64,000 nt of DNA from Bradyrhizobium sp. dw_78 (GTDB taxonomy: Bacteria > Pseudomonadota > Alphaproteobacteria > Rhizobiales > Xanthobacteraceae), in contig NZ_JAAVUS010000009.1 in NCBI RefSeq assembly GCF_018449525.1, positions 248,001 to 312,000 of the forward strand, in the 5' to 3' direction. The notes under the pieces are model-generated. The model was not told the origin of the DNA. It searched no databases and worked only from the letters and a program-made list of their open reading frames with translations. Of the stretch, positions 31,667 through 40,136 are shown one piece after another. Positions within the stretch are counted from its first letter, which is position 1; every line of letters starts with the position of its first letter. Both the position numbers and the translations under genes were made by a program.

Positions 31667-32953
31667 ATGGCGAGGAAATTCGGCAACTGGACGATCCTAG
31701 GCGAGCGCTTCGCGGAAGGCGGCCAAGGCGAGATCTACCAGGTCAGCAATGCGACCGGGACGCCGCCCGGCATCTGGCTGCTGAAGCGCCTAAAGAATCC
31801 GAAGCGGCATGGACGCTTCGCACGCGAGTTGGAGACGCTACAGCGTCTCAAAGGCGTCGGAAGCGTCGTCCAAGTGCAAGAATGGGGCGCCTCCAAGGGC
31901 GAGACCACCGACTATTATGTGATGGAAAAGGGCGACGGCTCGCTCGAGGATATGGCGCCCGCCGGCGGATATGCGCCGGAGCAAGCCTTTTCGCTCTTCC
32001 GGCAGATACTCGATGGCGTGGAAGCCGTCCACCAGGTTCCGGCCGTGCATCGCGACTTGAAGCCCGCCAATGTCATCCTGTTCGCCGACACCGCCAAGAT
32101 CGCCGATACGGGGCTGGCGCTCCTGGTCGGCGAACCGCGCATCACGCCGACCGATGAGGCGGTCGGGCCTCGCTTCTACATGGCCCCGGAACTCGAGCAC
32201 GGCCGCAACCTCGATGTCGACGCCAGTGCGGACATTTATTCACTTGGTAAGATTCTGTACTGGCTACTGTCCGGTGGAGTGCTGCACTTGCCGCGCGAGC
32301 GCTACGACGAAGCGACATATCGCTTGGCGCGAACCAAAGCGCCGTCGCTCGGAGTGTTCGAGGGCGTGTTCGACGCCACGCTCACGGAGCAGAAACGGCG
32401 GCGCTGCAAGGATGTTGCGGAGCTGCGCAACCTCTTTGGCGCATCGGTGGCGGCATACCGCGATCATCAGGACACGGCACTTGCAGCGTTGCTCGACAGG
32501 TCCGGAGACTCGATAGTGGAAAAGCTCGACGGGGCCGACAGCGCGATTGGGAAGGCATTGTTTGGTCGGGTCGAGCTCGACCTGCTCGCCGCCACTCCAG
32601 ACGAGCTGATGAGCCTGATGGATCGTGACGAGGCCCTGATCGACGGCAAGAACGTCGGACTGCTCGAGAAGCTCGGGCCGCTCTCGTCCAAGCAGCTCGC
32701 GCGTGCGGCGCGGCTCTGTTTCTCGAGCAAAAGGGCGATCGGTTCGCTCACCCTATTGCACGGTGTCGGCCGCGAGCTACGGCAAGCCATCGCGGAAGCG
32801 GCACGCATTGGTGCCAGGTTCGTATCTAGTCTTCGCAATGTCGTCGCGCGTGGTGCTCTATTGCCACCCGCGGATTGGGCCATTTCGCAAGCTCGGCAAG
32901 TTCGCCGACTGCCTTTCGCCCGTAGTGTTGGACGACGGCATGGTCGAGAGTGA
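31667..32953 (+). CDS. Serine/threonine protein kinase, C-terminus apparently frameshifted
   Basis: A eukaryotic-type kinase of 428 residues as read. The kinase domain has a glycine loop (GERFAEGGQGEIYQV), a lysine in WLLKRL, the catalytic loop HRDLKPANV, DTG in place of DFG, and MAPEL. All catalytic residues are present, so activity is likely. About 160 residues follow with no known domain. From about 32,815 the third-base GC of this frame falls sharply while that of another frame rises, so the last 40-45 residues (arginine-rich) are probably a wrong-frame tail. The start at 31667 gives the expected kinase N-terminus; the frame opens at 31568. Confidence 0.85.
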   Translation: MARKFGNWTILGERFAEGGQGEIYQVSNATGTPPGIWLLKRLKNPKRHGRFARELETLQRLKGVGSVVQVQEWGASKGETTDYYVMEKGDGSLEDMAPAGGYAPEQAFSLFRQILDGVEAVHQVPAVHRDLKPANVILFADTAKIADTGLALLVGEPRITPTDEAVGPRFYMAPELEHGRNLDVDASADIYSLGKILYWLLSGGVLHLPRERYDEATYRLARTKAPSLGVFEGVFDATLTEQKRRRCKDVAELRNLFGASVAAYRDHQDTALAALLDRSGDSIVEKLDGADSAIGKALFGRVELDLLAATPDELMSLMDRDEALIDGKNVGLLEKLGPLSSKQLARAARLCFSSKRAIGSLTLLHGVGRELRQAIAEAARIGARFVSSLRNVVARGALLPPADWAISQARQVRRLPFARSVGRRHGRE

Positions 32954-33074
32954 GAACAGCGGCCAAGTATTTATGGCGTCACGCTTTGTGCTCTCCAATC
33001 GCGCTGATTTCGACGCCGAACGCGCCTTCGCCCCAACGATCGGCAGCGATATTTACGCGCCGCCGTCCACCTAA
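32838..33074 (+). pseudogene. Out-of-frame continuation of the kinase or overlapping small ORF
   Basis: This 78-codon frame (MSSRVVLYCHPRIGPFRKLG at its start, ending IGSDIYAPPST) overlaps the kinase gene's end but carries the coding-like codon usage, with mostly G or C in third positions. It is best explained as the real C-terminus of the kinase after a frameshift upstream of 32,838. It could instead be an independent small gene, although no ribosome binding site is evident. Confidence 0.5.
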
Positions 33075-33416
33075 TGCGCCGCGAACCGGACTAGACGAGT
33101 GCGATCGATTTCGGCATAGCTCATCCGGCGCTCGCCGCTACCCGCAGAATCAGTTGGAATTCGACAGCTAGGCAACCGGCATGGAATGACGGACTTTGGA
33201 GCGCAAAGCAGACCCGCCTTTATGCACGCTATTCTACGCCAGAGCACTCCCACCTATCGAAGCAGCTTTACATCATCCTTAGAGTGACCGCAGGTCAAGT
33301 CCTTCGGGACAGATCGAGTAGGCCAGCTCAATGGAAGTGAAAGATGGACGAGAACGGCAACCAAGCAACGGTGAAAACCACCGCCGAAACTACACTATCG
33401 CAGCCGTTTGTATCCC
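33075..33416. other. Right-end interval of the element
   Basis: These 342 bp before the guaA stop contain the second arm-type repeat (33,212-33,245) and the GAAACTAC-containing stretch similar to that before 29,094. I find no gene. It probably contains recombination sites and no promoter for guaA, which is read the other way. Confidence 0.45.
33212..33245. repeat. Arm-type repeat near the guaA att site
   Basis: ACCCGCCTTTATGCACGCTA followed by TTCTACGCCAGAGC matches 28874-28905 at most positions. It lies 205 bp before the att core at 33,417, compared with 220 bp for the other copy. Confidence 0.55.
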
Positions 33417-33435
33417 TCACTCCCACTCGATCGTT
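33417..33435. repeat. att core formed by the last bases of guaA
   Basis: TCACTCCCACTCGATCGTT is the reverse complement of the codons for the final residues and stop of guaA. Insertion here preserves the gene end, as usual for islands that use conserved gene 3' ends. Confidence 0.6.
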
Positions 33436-35027
33436 CCCGGCGGCTTGCTCGTCACGTCATAGACCACGCGGTTGACGCCCTTGACCTCGTTGATGATGCG
33501 GGTCGCGGTCTCGCCCAAAAATTTCATGTCGAAGGGATAGAAGTCGGCGGTCATGCCGTCGGTCGAGGTCACCGCGCGCAGGCCGACGACATATTCGTAA
33601 GTCCGTCCGTCGCCCATCACGCCGACAGTCTTGACCGGCAGCAACACCGCAAACGCCTGCCAGATCTGGTCGTAGAGGCCGGCTTTCCGGATCTGGTCGA
33701 TATAGACCGCGTCGGCATTGCGCAGGATGTCGAGCTTTTCCCTGGTGATCTCGCCGGGGCAGCGGATCGCGAGGCCCGGTCCGGGGAACGGATGGCGGCC
33801 GACGAAAATTTCGGGCAGGCCGAGTTCGCGCCCCAGCACGCGCACCTCGTCCTTGAACAATTCGCGCAGCGGCTCGACCAGCTTCATGTTCATGCGCGCC
33901 GGCAGGCCGCCGACATTGTGGTGCGACTTGATCGTCACCGAGGGGCCGCCGGTGAACGACACACTCTCGATCACGTCGGGATAGAGCGTGCCTTGCGCCA
34001 GGAACTCCGCCGGTCCTTCGCCCTTATTTGCAATCTTCTTCGCCTCCGCATCGAACACGTCGATGAACAGCCGGCCGATGGTCTTGCGCTTCACCTCGGG
34101 ATCGGTGACGCCTTCGAGCTCGCCCAGAAATTGCTTCGACGCATCAACGTGAACCAGCGGAATGTTGTAGTGATGCCGGAATAAATCGACCACGGTTTCG
34201 GCCTCGTTGAGCCGCAACAGGCCGTGATCGACGAACACGCAGGTGAGCTGGTCGCCGATCGCCTCGTGGATCAGCACCGCCGCAACCGCGGAATCGACGC
34301 CGCCGGACAGGCCGCAGATCACCTTGCCCTTGCCCACTTGCGCGCGGATCTTCTCGATCGCCTCCTCGCGGAACGCGCGCATGGTCCAGTCGCCGGTGAA
34401 CCCCGCGACCTTGCGGACGAAATTGCGGATCAGCTTGGCGCCATCGGGCGTGTGCGCCACTTCGGGATGGAATTGCATCGCGTAAAACTTGCGGGTGTCG
34501 TCGGCGATCACCGAAATCGGCGATCCCGCCGCCCGCGCGACCGCGCGAAAACCGTCCGGGAGTTGGGTGACGCGGTCGCCATGGCTCATCCAGACGTCGT
34601 AGCGGCCGCCCTTCCGCCATACGCCGTCGAACAGCGCGCAATCGTCGGTGACCTCGATGGTGGCGCGGCCGAATTCTCTGGCGTGACCGCCCTCGACGGT
34701 GCCGCCGAGCTGCTGGGCCATGGTCTGCTCACCGTAACAAATGCCGAGCACGGGCACGCCCGCGGTGAGGATCGACATCGGCGCCGACGGGGCGTTGTCC
34801 TCAAGCACGGAGGCCGGACCGCCGGACAGGATCACCGCTTTCGGCTTCATCTCCTTGAAGGCCGCTTCCGCCTTCTGGAACGGCACGATCTCGGAATAGA
34901 CGCCCTCCTCGCGCACCCGGCGCGCGATCAGTTGCGTCACCTGACTGCCGAAATCGACGATCAGAATCTTGTCGTGCGCCGAGGCCGCCGGGGGCATCGA
35001 CTCGCGGGCTGGCTGTGCTGCTGTCAT
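33417..35027 (-). CDS. guaA: GMP synthase (glutamine-hydrolysing)
   Basis: A 536-residue enzyme that converts XMP to GMP, the last step of guanine nucleotide synthesis. The N-terminal glutaminase has DFGSQVTQLIARRVRE and the nucleophile in GICYGEQTMAQQLGG, with HPEVAHTPDG following; the ATP pyrophosphatase has GLSGGVDSAVAAVL; the dimerisation domain ends in PPGTIEWE. I use the ATG at 35027 since the frame's extra 24 residues to 35099 are not family-like. The 3' end is the insertion site of the neighbouring island. The partner enzyme gene guaB is 5 kb away. Confidence 0.98.
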   Translation of the reverse strand: MTAAQPARESMPPAASAHDKILIVDFGSQVTQLIARRVREEGVYSEIVPFQKAEAAFKEMKPKAVILSGGPASVLEDNAPSAPMSILTAGVPVLGICYGEQTMAQQLGGTVEGGHAREFGRATIEVTDDCALFDGVWRKGGRYDVWMSHGDRVTQLPDGFRAVARAAGSPISVIADDTRKFYAMQFHPEVAHTPDGAKLIRNFVRKVAGFTGDWTMRAFREEAIEKIRAQVGKGKVICGLSGGVDSAVAAVLIHEAIGDQLTCVFVDHGLLRLNEAETVVDLFRHHYNIPLVHVDASKQFLGELEGVTDPEVKRKTIGRLFIDVFDAEAKKIANKGEGPAEFLAQGTLYPDVIESVSFTGGPSVTIKSHHNVGGLPARMNMKLVEPLRELFKDEVRVLGRELGLPEIFVGRHPFPGPGLAIRCPGEITREKLDILRNADAVYIDQIRKAGLYDQIWQAFAVLLPVKTVGVMGDGRTYEYVVGLRAVTSTDGMTADFYPFDMKFLGETATRIINEVKGVNRVVYDVTSKPPGTIEWE

Positions 35028-35133
35028 GGCAAGCAGATACGCGACGGGGGCCGGGCTCGCAACCCTTCCGGGGCCGTCAGGCGGGCCAGTCCCGGCCATC
35101 CCCGTGCTTTTGTGGGGGTGGACCTGATCTCAA

Positions 35134-35217
35134 CCGTCATTCCGGGACATCGCGGAGCGATGAACCCGGAATCTCGAGATTCCGGGTTCGATGCTTCGCA
35201 TCGCCCCGGAATGACGG
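35134..35217. repeat. Bradyrhizobium-type intergenic palindromic repeat
   Basis: An 84-bp element with outer arms CCGTCATTCCGGG and CCCGGAATGACGG and an inner hairpin (GGAATCTCGAGATTCC). It lies between guaA and the rRNA methyltransferase gene. The same family occurs at five more places in the right half of the window. Confidence 0.85.
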
Positions 35218-35239
35218 GGTTTGGCAGGATTACGCCTTA

Positions 35240-36538
35240 TTACGCCTTTTTCAGCACCGACACGAAAAACCCGTCGGTGCCGGTACGGCGCGGCGTCATC
35301 AGCCAGCCCTCGGGAGACGACAGCGCCGCCCGGCTGAAATCCTCGGCCTTGTCCCAGAGCACGCTGACGGTCTGTTCCGGCGGCACCACCGCGAACTCCG
35401 GATGGCGGGCCATGAAGCCGCGGACCTGCTCACCATTTTCCGGCGGCAGCACCGAGCAGGTGATGTAGGCGATCCGTCCCCCCGGCTTGACCAGCGCGGC
35501 CGCGCGATCCAGCACCTCGGTTTGATCCTTCAGCCGCACCTCCAGCGCGCCGGGGCGCATCCGCCATTTGGCGTCGGGATTGCGGCGCCAGGTGCCGGTT
35601 CCGGTGCAGGGCGCGTCGATCAGCACCAGATCGGCGGAGGCGCGGATATCGCTGAGCGTGTCGCCGTCGCCCTTCGGGGTCCGCACATCGGCATTGTGGA
35701 CGCCGGCCCGCGACAGCCGTTCATGGATCGGCGCCAGTTGCCGCTTGTCGGTATCGGTCGCGATCAGGCGGCCCTTGCCTGCCATCATCGCCGCCAGCGC
35801 CAGCGTCTTGCCGCCGGCGCCGGCGCAGAGATCGATTACCTGCTCGCCGGATTTTGCCGCCGAAAACAACGCCGCGAGCTGCGAACCTTCATCCTGCACT
35901 TCAACGGCACCCTTGATGAAATCCTCCTCGGCATGAATGCCGGGGTTGCGCGCGTCGGCGCCAAGCTCGATCCGCAGGCCGATCAGCGACCACGGCGTCG
36001 GCTTGGCGCCGAGATGCGCCAGCGAGGCCAGCACCTTCTCGCGCTTGGCTTTCAGCGTATTGACGCGTAGGTCGAGCGGTGCGCGGCTCGCCATCGCGGT
36101 GGCTTCCGAAACCCGGTCCTCGCCAAAGACCTGCGCGAGATAGCCGTCGAGCCATTCCGGATAGTCGCCGGCGATGTGGGCAGGCGCTTCCGAAAGCGTC
36201 CGCGTGGAAAGCGCGGTACGTTCGCCATCGCTCAGCGGCTCCGGCGCGAAACGGCCGCCGTCGCACAAGGCGGCGATGGCGTCGGTATCCATGCCGCGTT
36301 CGAGCTTCAGCATGCCCAGCATGCGGGCGCGCGGCCTATCGTCATCCATGATCCACGCGCTGGAGGCGCGGCGGCGCAGCACGTCCCAGAGCAGGCCCGA
36401 TATCGCGGCGCGGTCGCCGGAGCCGGCATAGCGGTGCGCGGTGCCCCACTCCTTCAGCGCCTTGGCCGCTGGGACTCGTTGCGCGTCGATGGTGTCGATC
36501 AGTTCAATGGCGGCGGAGATCCGCGCAGCTGGGGTCAT
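35240..36538 (-). CDS. RsmB/NOP-family 16S rRNA (cytosine-C5) methyltransferase
   Basis: A 432-residue SAM-dependent RNA methyltransferase. The NusB-like helical N-terminus is followed by the Rossmann domain: VIDLCAGAGGKTLALAAMMA binds SAM, IDAPCTGTGTWRRNP holds the motif IV cysteine, and ITCSVLPPENGEQ holds the catalytic cysteine. Both cysteines of the two-cysteine mechanism are present. RsmB (m5C967) is the nearest match, but related enzymes share these features, so I give no symbol. It lies upstream of guaA on the same strand with a palindromic repeat between. Confidence 0.93.
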   Translation of the reverse strand: MTPAARISAAIELIDTIDAQRVPAAKALKEWGTAHRYAGSGDRAAISGLLWDVLRRRASSAWIMDDDRPRARMLGMLKLERGMDTDAIAALCDGGRFAPEPLSDGERTALSTRTLSEAPAHIAGDYPEWLDGYLAQVFGEDRVSEATAMASRAPLDLRVNTLKAKREKVLASLAHLGAKPTPWSLIGLRIELGADARNPGIHAEEDFIKGAVEVQDEGSQLAALFSAAKSGEQVIDLCAGAGGKTLALAAMMAGKGRLIATDTDKRQLAPIHERLSRAGVHNADVRTPKGDGDTLSDIRASADLVLIDAPCTGTGTWRRNPDAKWRMRPGALEVRLKDQTEVLDRAAALVKPGGRIAYITCSVLPPENGEQVRGFMARHPEFAVVPPEQTVSVLWDKAEDFSRAALSSPEGWLMTPRRTGTDGFFVSVLKKA

Positions 36539-36563
36539 TTCATTCTTTCAATTTTGAGCGGAT

Positions 36564-36986
36564 TCAGATCGCCAACAGGATCTTCAGCGCGAAGTAGAGC
36601 CACATCGCGAGCAGCACCAGCACGCCGGCCAACCACGCCATCGAGCGCCGCCCGAAATCGTTGGAGGTCACGAAAATGCCGGCATGGATGAAACGCGTCA
36701 CCACGAACACCCACGACATCAGCACGATGAAGAGATCGGCATGCCGCAACGGCAGCGCCAGCGCAATCAAGGCGTAGAACAACAGCGGCAGCTCGAACTG
36801 GTTGCCATAGCAATTGGCGAGCTGGGTGGCGCGGGCAGGCCAGTTCGATTGCCCCAACGCGACATCCCTGATCTTCGTTTCACCGCCGACCAGCGCTCGG
36901 CGGCGGGCGCCGATCATCGACAACAGCAGGGCGAAGGTGAGGCCCACCAGAACGAAGACCGGCAGCAAAACCATTTGAACCGACAT
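36564..36986 (-). CDS. MAPEG-family membrane protein
   Basis: A 140-residue integral membrane protein with four hydrophobic segments: MVLLPVFVLVGLTFALLLSM, LPLLFYALIALAL, LFIVLMSWVFVVTRFIH and WLAGVLVLLAMWLYFALKIL. The polar motif NQFELPLLFY is the family signature used for glutathione or lipid substrate binding. Bacterial members are of uncertain function. The gene lies upstream of the RsmB-type gene on the same strand. Confidence 0.85.
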   Translation of the reverse strand: MSVQMVLLPVFVLVGLTFALLLSMIGARRRALVGGETKIRDVALGQSNWPARATQLANCYGNQFELPLLFYALIALALPLRHADLFIVLMSWVFVVTRFIHAGIFVTSNDFGRRSMAWLAGVLVLLAMWLYFALKILLAI

Positions 36987-37141
36987 CGGAATCTCCCCCG
37001 GACCTGAACGCAGGCCCCGCTATAGCGAGCCGGCCTCACGCTTACAATGAAACTCTCCTCAGCGAGCCGAACTGCCCCCAACGCCGGGATATGCTAGGTA
37101 AGTTCCAGACAGCGCCAGGATGCGAGCAATTGCAGGAACAC

Positions 37142-37918
37142 ATGCGATTACGAAATCTCTTTTTCCGGGCCGGATCGCCGGCCATATGCGCGCTCGTTTT
37201 CGCCCTCGGAATCGCGCTCCCGGCACTCGCCGCCAGCCCCGTGGTCAGGGACGGCAACACGATCCAGCTTGGCGAGATCACCTACCGGCTCGACGGCGTC
37301 GACGCCCCGGAGCTCGACCAGATCTGCATCGACAACCACGCCGATTCCTGGAATTGCGGCGCGGAAGCCCGCGACCAGCTGACAAAGCTGATCGGCGGAC
37401 GCCCGGTCCATTGCGACGACCGGGGCCCGGACAAGAATTTCCGGAAACGACACCTCGGCGTCTGCACCGTCGCCGGCGAAACCGCGAGCCTGAACCAGCA
37501 GCTTGTCCGCCTGGGTTTTGCGCTGGATCTCGAACCGTCGGCCAAAAGCCGGTTTGCCAAGGATCAGGCCGACGCCAGGAACGAGCGACGCGGCCTCTGG
37601 AAAGGATGTTTTGTCAGTCCGCAGGAATTCCGTCGCGGCAAGAGGGACGGAACGCTGCTTGGCGGATCGTGCCCGGCCGACAAGGACCGCGAAATCCGCG
37701 GCGTGTTGTTCCCAGACGATCCCGCGATGCCGTCCCACTGCAGCATCAAGGCCAGATTCGCCGTCCGGGCGCATGTCACCGGCAATATCGGCATCTATCA
37801 TTTGCAGGGATGCCCGAGCTACCCGGCGCTGACCAAACCGGATCGTTGGTTCTGCTCGGAAGACGATGCCAGGGCCGCCGGATTCCGCCGGGCGTTCAAT
37901 TGCCGGGCGCGCCAATAA
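37142..37918 (+). CDS. Secreted thermonuclease-like (SNase) protein
   Basis: A 258-residue exported protein. A Sec signal (residues 1-30, ALGIALPALAAS) precedes an SNase-like barrel: ITYRLDGVDAPELDQ is the metal and substrate region, CGAEARDQLTKLIGG follows, and the R-x-L-x-x-x pattern (KRHLGVCTVAGE) ends the active site. The C-terminal 90 residues contain paired cysteines (SHCSIKARF, LQGCPSYP, NCRARQ) and form an extra domain seen in rhizobial homologues. I use the ATG at 37142, which starts the signal sequence. It stands alone between divergent and convergent neighbours. Confidence 0.85.
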   Translation: MRLRNLFFRAGSPAICALVFALGIALPALAASPVVRDGNTIQLGEITYRLDGVDAPELDQICIDNHADSWNCGAEARDQLTKLIGGRPVHCDDRGPDKNFRKRHLGVCTVAGETASLNQQLVRLGFALDLEPSAKSRFAKDQADARNERRGLWKGCFVSPQEFRRGKRDGTLLGGSCPADKDREIRGVLFPDDPAMPSHCSIKARFAVRAHVTGNIGIYHLQGCPSYPALTKPDRWFCSEDDARAAGFRRAFNCRARQ

Positions 37919-38020
37919 GGGCCGACGGCGAAAACCGATTCTTTCGTTTAACGCGTCTTCTTCGCGCTTCGTCCGAAACGCTATTGCTGCATCGGCATGA
38001 GCACATGCAGAACAATCACA

Positions 38021-38845
38021 TCAGAAGCTGTAATTCCATCCGATCCATTCGCAGAGGCCGCGCCCCATCACGTCTTCAAGATCCTTGCCCGCAAGCCACG
38101 GCAATTCTTCGGTAAAGAAAGTCACACATTGACGATAGTTGCAGGGCATCCTGGTGATGTCGGTGCCCCAAAACATGCGCTTCGGTCCAAACGCATCGAA
38201 AATTCGATGCAATCCGTCCTGGATGTTGCGGAACGGATAGGCCTGCGTCGAATAATGCGGCGCACCGGTCGCCTTGACCGCCACGTTCGGCAGCTTCGCC
38301 AGCGCAACCAGTTCGTCGAGATGAATGAACGCCGCGGCGTCCTGGCCATGCCGGTTGAGCCCGCAATGATCGACCAGCATCCGGAGATTCGGATGCCGTT
38401 CGGCGATTTCATGGAACTTCGGCAGGAACAAGCCACCCATCATCGCGACCGGAAGCCCTTCTCGTTCCGCGGCCGGCCACAGCCAGTCGAGTGAGCCGTC
38501 ATGAAGCCGTTGCTGCTGCGCCTCCTGCAGGAACGGCCAGCGCAGGCCCATCATGCCAGGCTGGTTGCGCCAGCCCTGCACCAGCTCGCGGCCCTCGGGC
38601 GCGTCGAGCGCAAACTGTCCCATCACCGCGAAGCGATCGGGATATCGGCGCGCCGCGTCGATGGCGAGCGCGTTGGAATCCGGATCCCAACTGACCGGCG
38701 GATGGATCAGCGCGGCATCGACGCCGGCCTCGTCCATTTCCTTCAGAAGTTGCTCGGCCGTGAATGTCTCGACCTTGCGGTGCAGGCCGGATGGCGGCGT
38801 TACCGCCTTCGACCAGATATGCACCTGTGCGTCGATGATCTTCAT
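38021..38845 (-). CDS. Amidohydrolase 2 family protein
   Basis: A 274-residue TIM-barrel metal-dependent hydrolase. IIDAQVHIW at the start carries an H of the metal site, though the usual first H-x-H is reduced to Q-x-H. Later, MLVDHCGLNRHG and FWGTDITRMPC supply the remaining metal ligands. Members act on lactones or decarboxylate aromatic acids; no substrate can be given. It is 57 bp from the oxidoreductase gene on the same strand, which may share its transcript. Confidence 0.9.
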   Translation of the reverse strand: MKIIDAQVHIWSKAVTPPSGLHRKVETFTAEQLLKEMDEAGVDAALIHPPVSWDPDSNALAIDAARRYPDRFAVMGQFALDAPEGRELVQGWRNQPGMMGLRWPFLQEAQQQRLHDGSLDWLWPAAEREGLPVAMMGGLFLPKFHEIAERHPNLRMLVDHCGLNRHGQDAAAFIHLDELVALAKLPNVAVKATGAPHYSTQAYPFRNIQDGLHRIFDAFGPKRMFWGTDITRMPCNYRQCVTFFTEELPWLAGKDLEDVMGRGLCEWIGWNYSF

Positions 38846-38902
38846 GACGTTGTTCCCAGCCGTTCGTACACTGCCACACTGATCTGGGCGTATGTCGAAC
38901 GG

Positions 38903-39925
38903 TCAGGCTCTGTCCGGCCCTATTCGTACCAATTGCTTGCCGAAATTGGCGCCCTTGAGAAGTCCCATGAACGCGGCGGGAGCATTCTCCAGCCCTTCGG
39001 TGACGAACTCCTTGTGCTTGACCTTGCCTTCGCGGACCCATTGCGACATGTCGCGCAGGAAGTCGGCGTGTTGCGCGGCGAAATCGGTGACGATGAAACC
39101 GCGGATGGTCAGGCGCTTGGTCAGCACCGCACGCATCATCGACGGCGCCCATTTCGGCACGGGTACTTCGGTAGCGTTATATTGCGCGATCAGGCCGCAA
39201 ACGGGAATGCGCGCGAAGGTGTTGAGCAGCGGAAACACCGCTTCGAACACCGCGCCGCCGACATTCTCGAAATAGACATCGATGCCTTTCGGACAGGCTT
39301 CCTTCAATTTAGCGGCAAGATCTGGAGCGCGGTGATCGAGGCAATCGTCGAAGCCGAGTTCGCCTTTGACGTAATCGCATTTGTCCTTGCCGCCGGCGAT
39401 GCCGACCGCCCGCGCCCCCTTGATTTTGGCAATTTGACCGACCGCCGAGCCGACCGCGCCGGACGCAGCCGCGACCACGACCGTCTCACCGGGCTGCGGC
39501 TTGCCGATCTCGAGCAAGCCCGTATAGGCGGTCATGCCGGGCATGCCAAGCACGCCAACCGCGGTCGAGATCGGTGCGATCGCGGGATCGATCCTGGTCA
39601 GCGCCTTGCCGTCCGACAGCGCATGGGTCTGCCAGCCGGCGCGCGACAGCACGATATCGCCCTTGGCGAAACCTGCATCGTTGGACACCATGACCTCTGA
39701 GACCGTCCCGCCTTCCATGACGCCGCCGACCGGCACCGGCGCCGCGTAAGACGGCGCATCGCTCATGCGCCCGCGCATATAGGGATCGAGCGACAGCCAG
39801 ATGGTGCGCAGCAGCACCTGGCCCTCACCGGGCACAGGCGACTCATATTCCTCGATGCGGAAGTTGGATAATTTTGGTTCGCCGACAGGACGCGAAGCGA
39901 GAACGACGCGCTGGCCTTGGGACAT
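38903..39925 (-). CDS. NADP-dependent MDR oxidoreductase (CurA/leukotriene B4 dehydrogenase-like)
   Basis: A 340-residue zinc-free medium-chain dehydrogenase/reductase. The start at 39925 gives MSQGQRVVLASRPVGEPKLS; the nucleotide site AASGAVGSAVGQIAKIKGAR and the following IAGGKDKCDYV are characteristic of NADPH-dependent alkenal/one reductases such as curcumin reductase. LDPYMRGRM near residue 50 is a strong family mark. It would reduce carbon-carbon double bonds of unsaturated ketones or aldehydes. The frame is open to 40354, but the upstream part has a palindromic repeat in it. Confidence 0.93.
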   Translation of the reverse strand: MSQGQRVVLASRPVGEPKLSNFRIEEYESPVPGEGQVLLRTIWLSLDPYMRGRMSDAPSYAAPVPVGGVMEGGTVSEVMVSNDAGFAKGDIVLSRAGWQTHALSDGKALTRIDPAIAPISTAVGVLGMPGMTAYTGLLEIGKPQPGETVVVAAASGAVGSAVGQIAKIKGARAVGIAGGKDKCDYVKGELGFDDCLDHRAPDLAAKLKEACPKGIDVYFENVGGAVFEAVFPLLNTFARIPVCGLIAQYNATEVPVPKWAPSMMRAVLTKRLTIRGFIVTDFAAQHADFLRDMSQWVREGKVKHKEFVTEGLENAPAAFMGLLKGANFGKQLVRIGPDRA

Positions 39926-39994
39926 GCTGGCTTCCTCCGATTTTGCTTTTGGCATTATTACGGGGAGCGGACCGACGATGCAATTTGGACGGCG

Positions 39995-40093
39995 ACATTC
40001 CGGGACGATGCGAAGCATCGAACTCCGATGTGCAATTGCACATCGGAGAATCTCGAGATTCCGGATCGCCGCTTCGCGTCGTCCGGAATGACG
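39995..40093. repeat. Intergenic palindromic repeat with nested perfect palindrome
   Basis: The same family as at 35,134, but 99 bp long. Outer arms are CATTCCGGGACGA and TCGTCCGGAATG-like. A perfect 26-bp palindrome at 40,023-40,048 (arm CTCCGATGTGCAA) is nested inside, which the other copies lack. It lies between the oxidoreductase and guaB genes. Confidence 0.85.
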
Positions 40094-40136
40094 AGTTTGC
40101 CTAGTTCGTCCTGGGCGGCGGCCGACGGGTCGCGGA

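Larger units (their letters stand above)
29094..33435. mobile_element. 4.3-kb genomic-island element inserted at the guaA 3' end
   Basis: The element is bounded by a 19-bp sequence at 33,417-33,435, the last bases of guaA, and a copy at 29,094-29,112 with 17 matches. It holds a chimeric terminase/SDR scrap, an HTH gene, two small membrane-protein genes, a DUF2441-like gene and a kinase gene. No integrase is seen. guaA is a known target for tyrosine-recombinase islands. Sequence left of 29,094 also has an island character, so this may be one unit of a tandem array. Boundaries are inferred from the repeats alone. Confidence 0.6.

Noticed and set aside
34224..35468. A 414-codon plus-strand open frame over guaA
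   Set aside because: Antisense of guaA and of the adjoining palindromic repeat; no family features.
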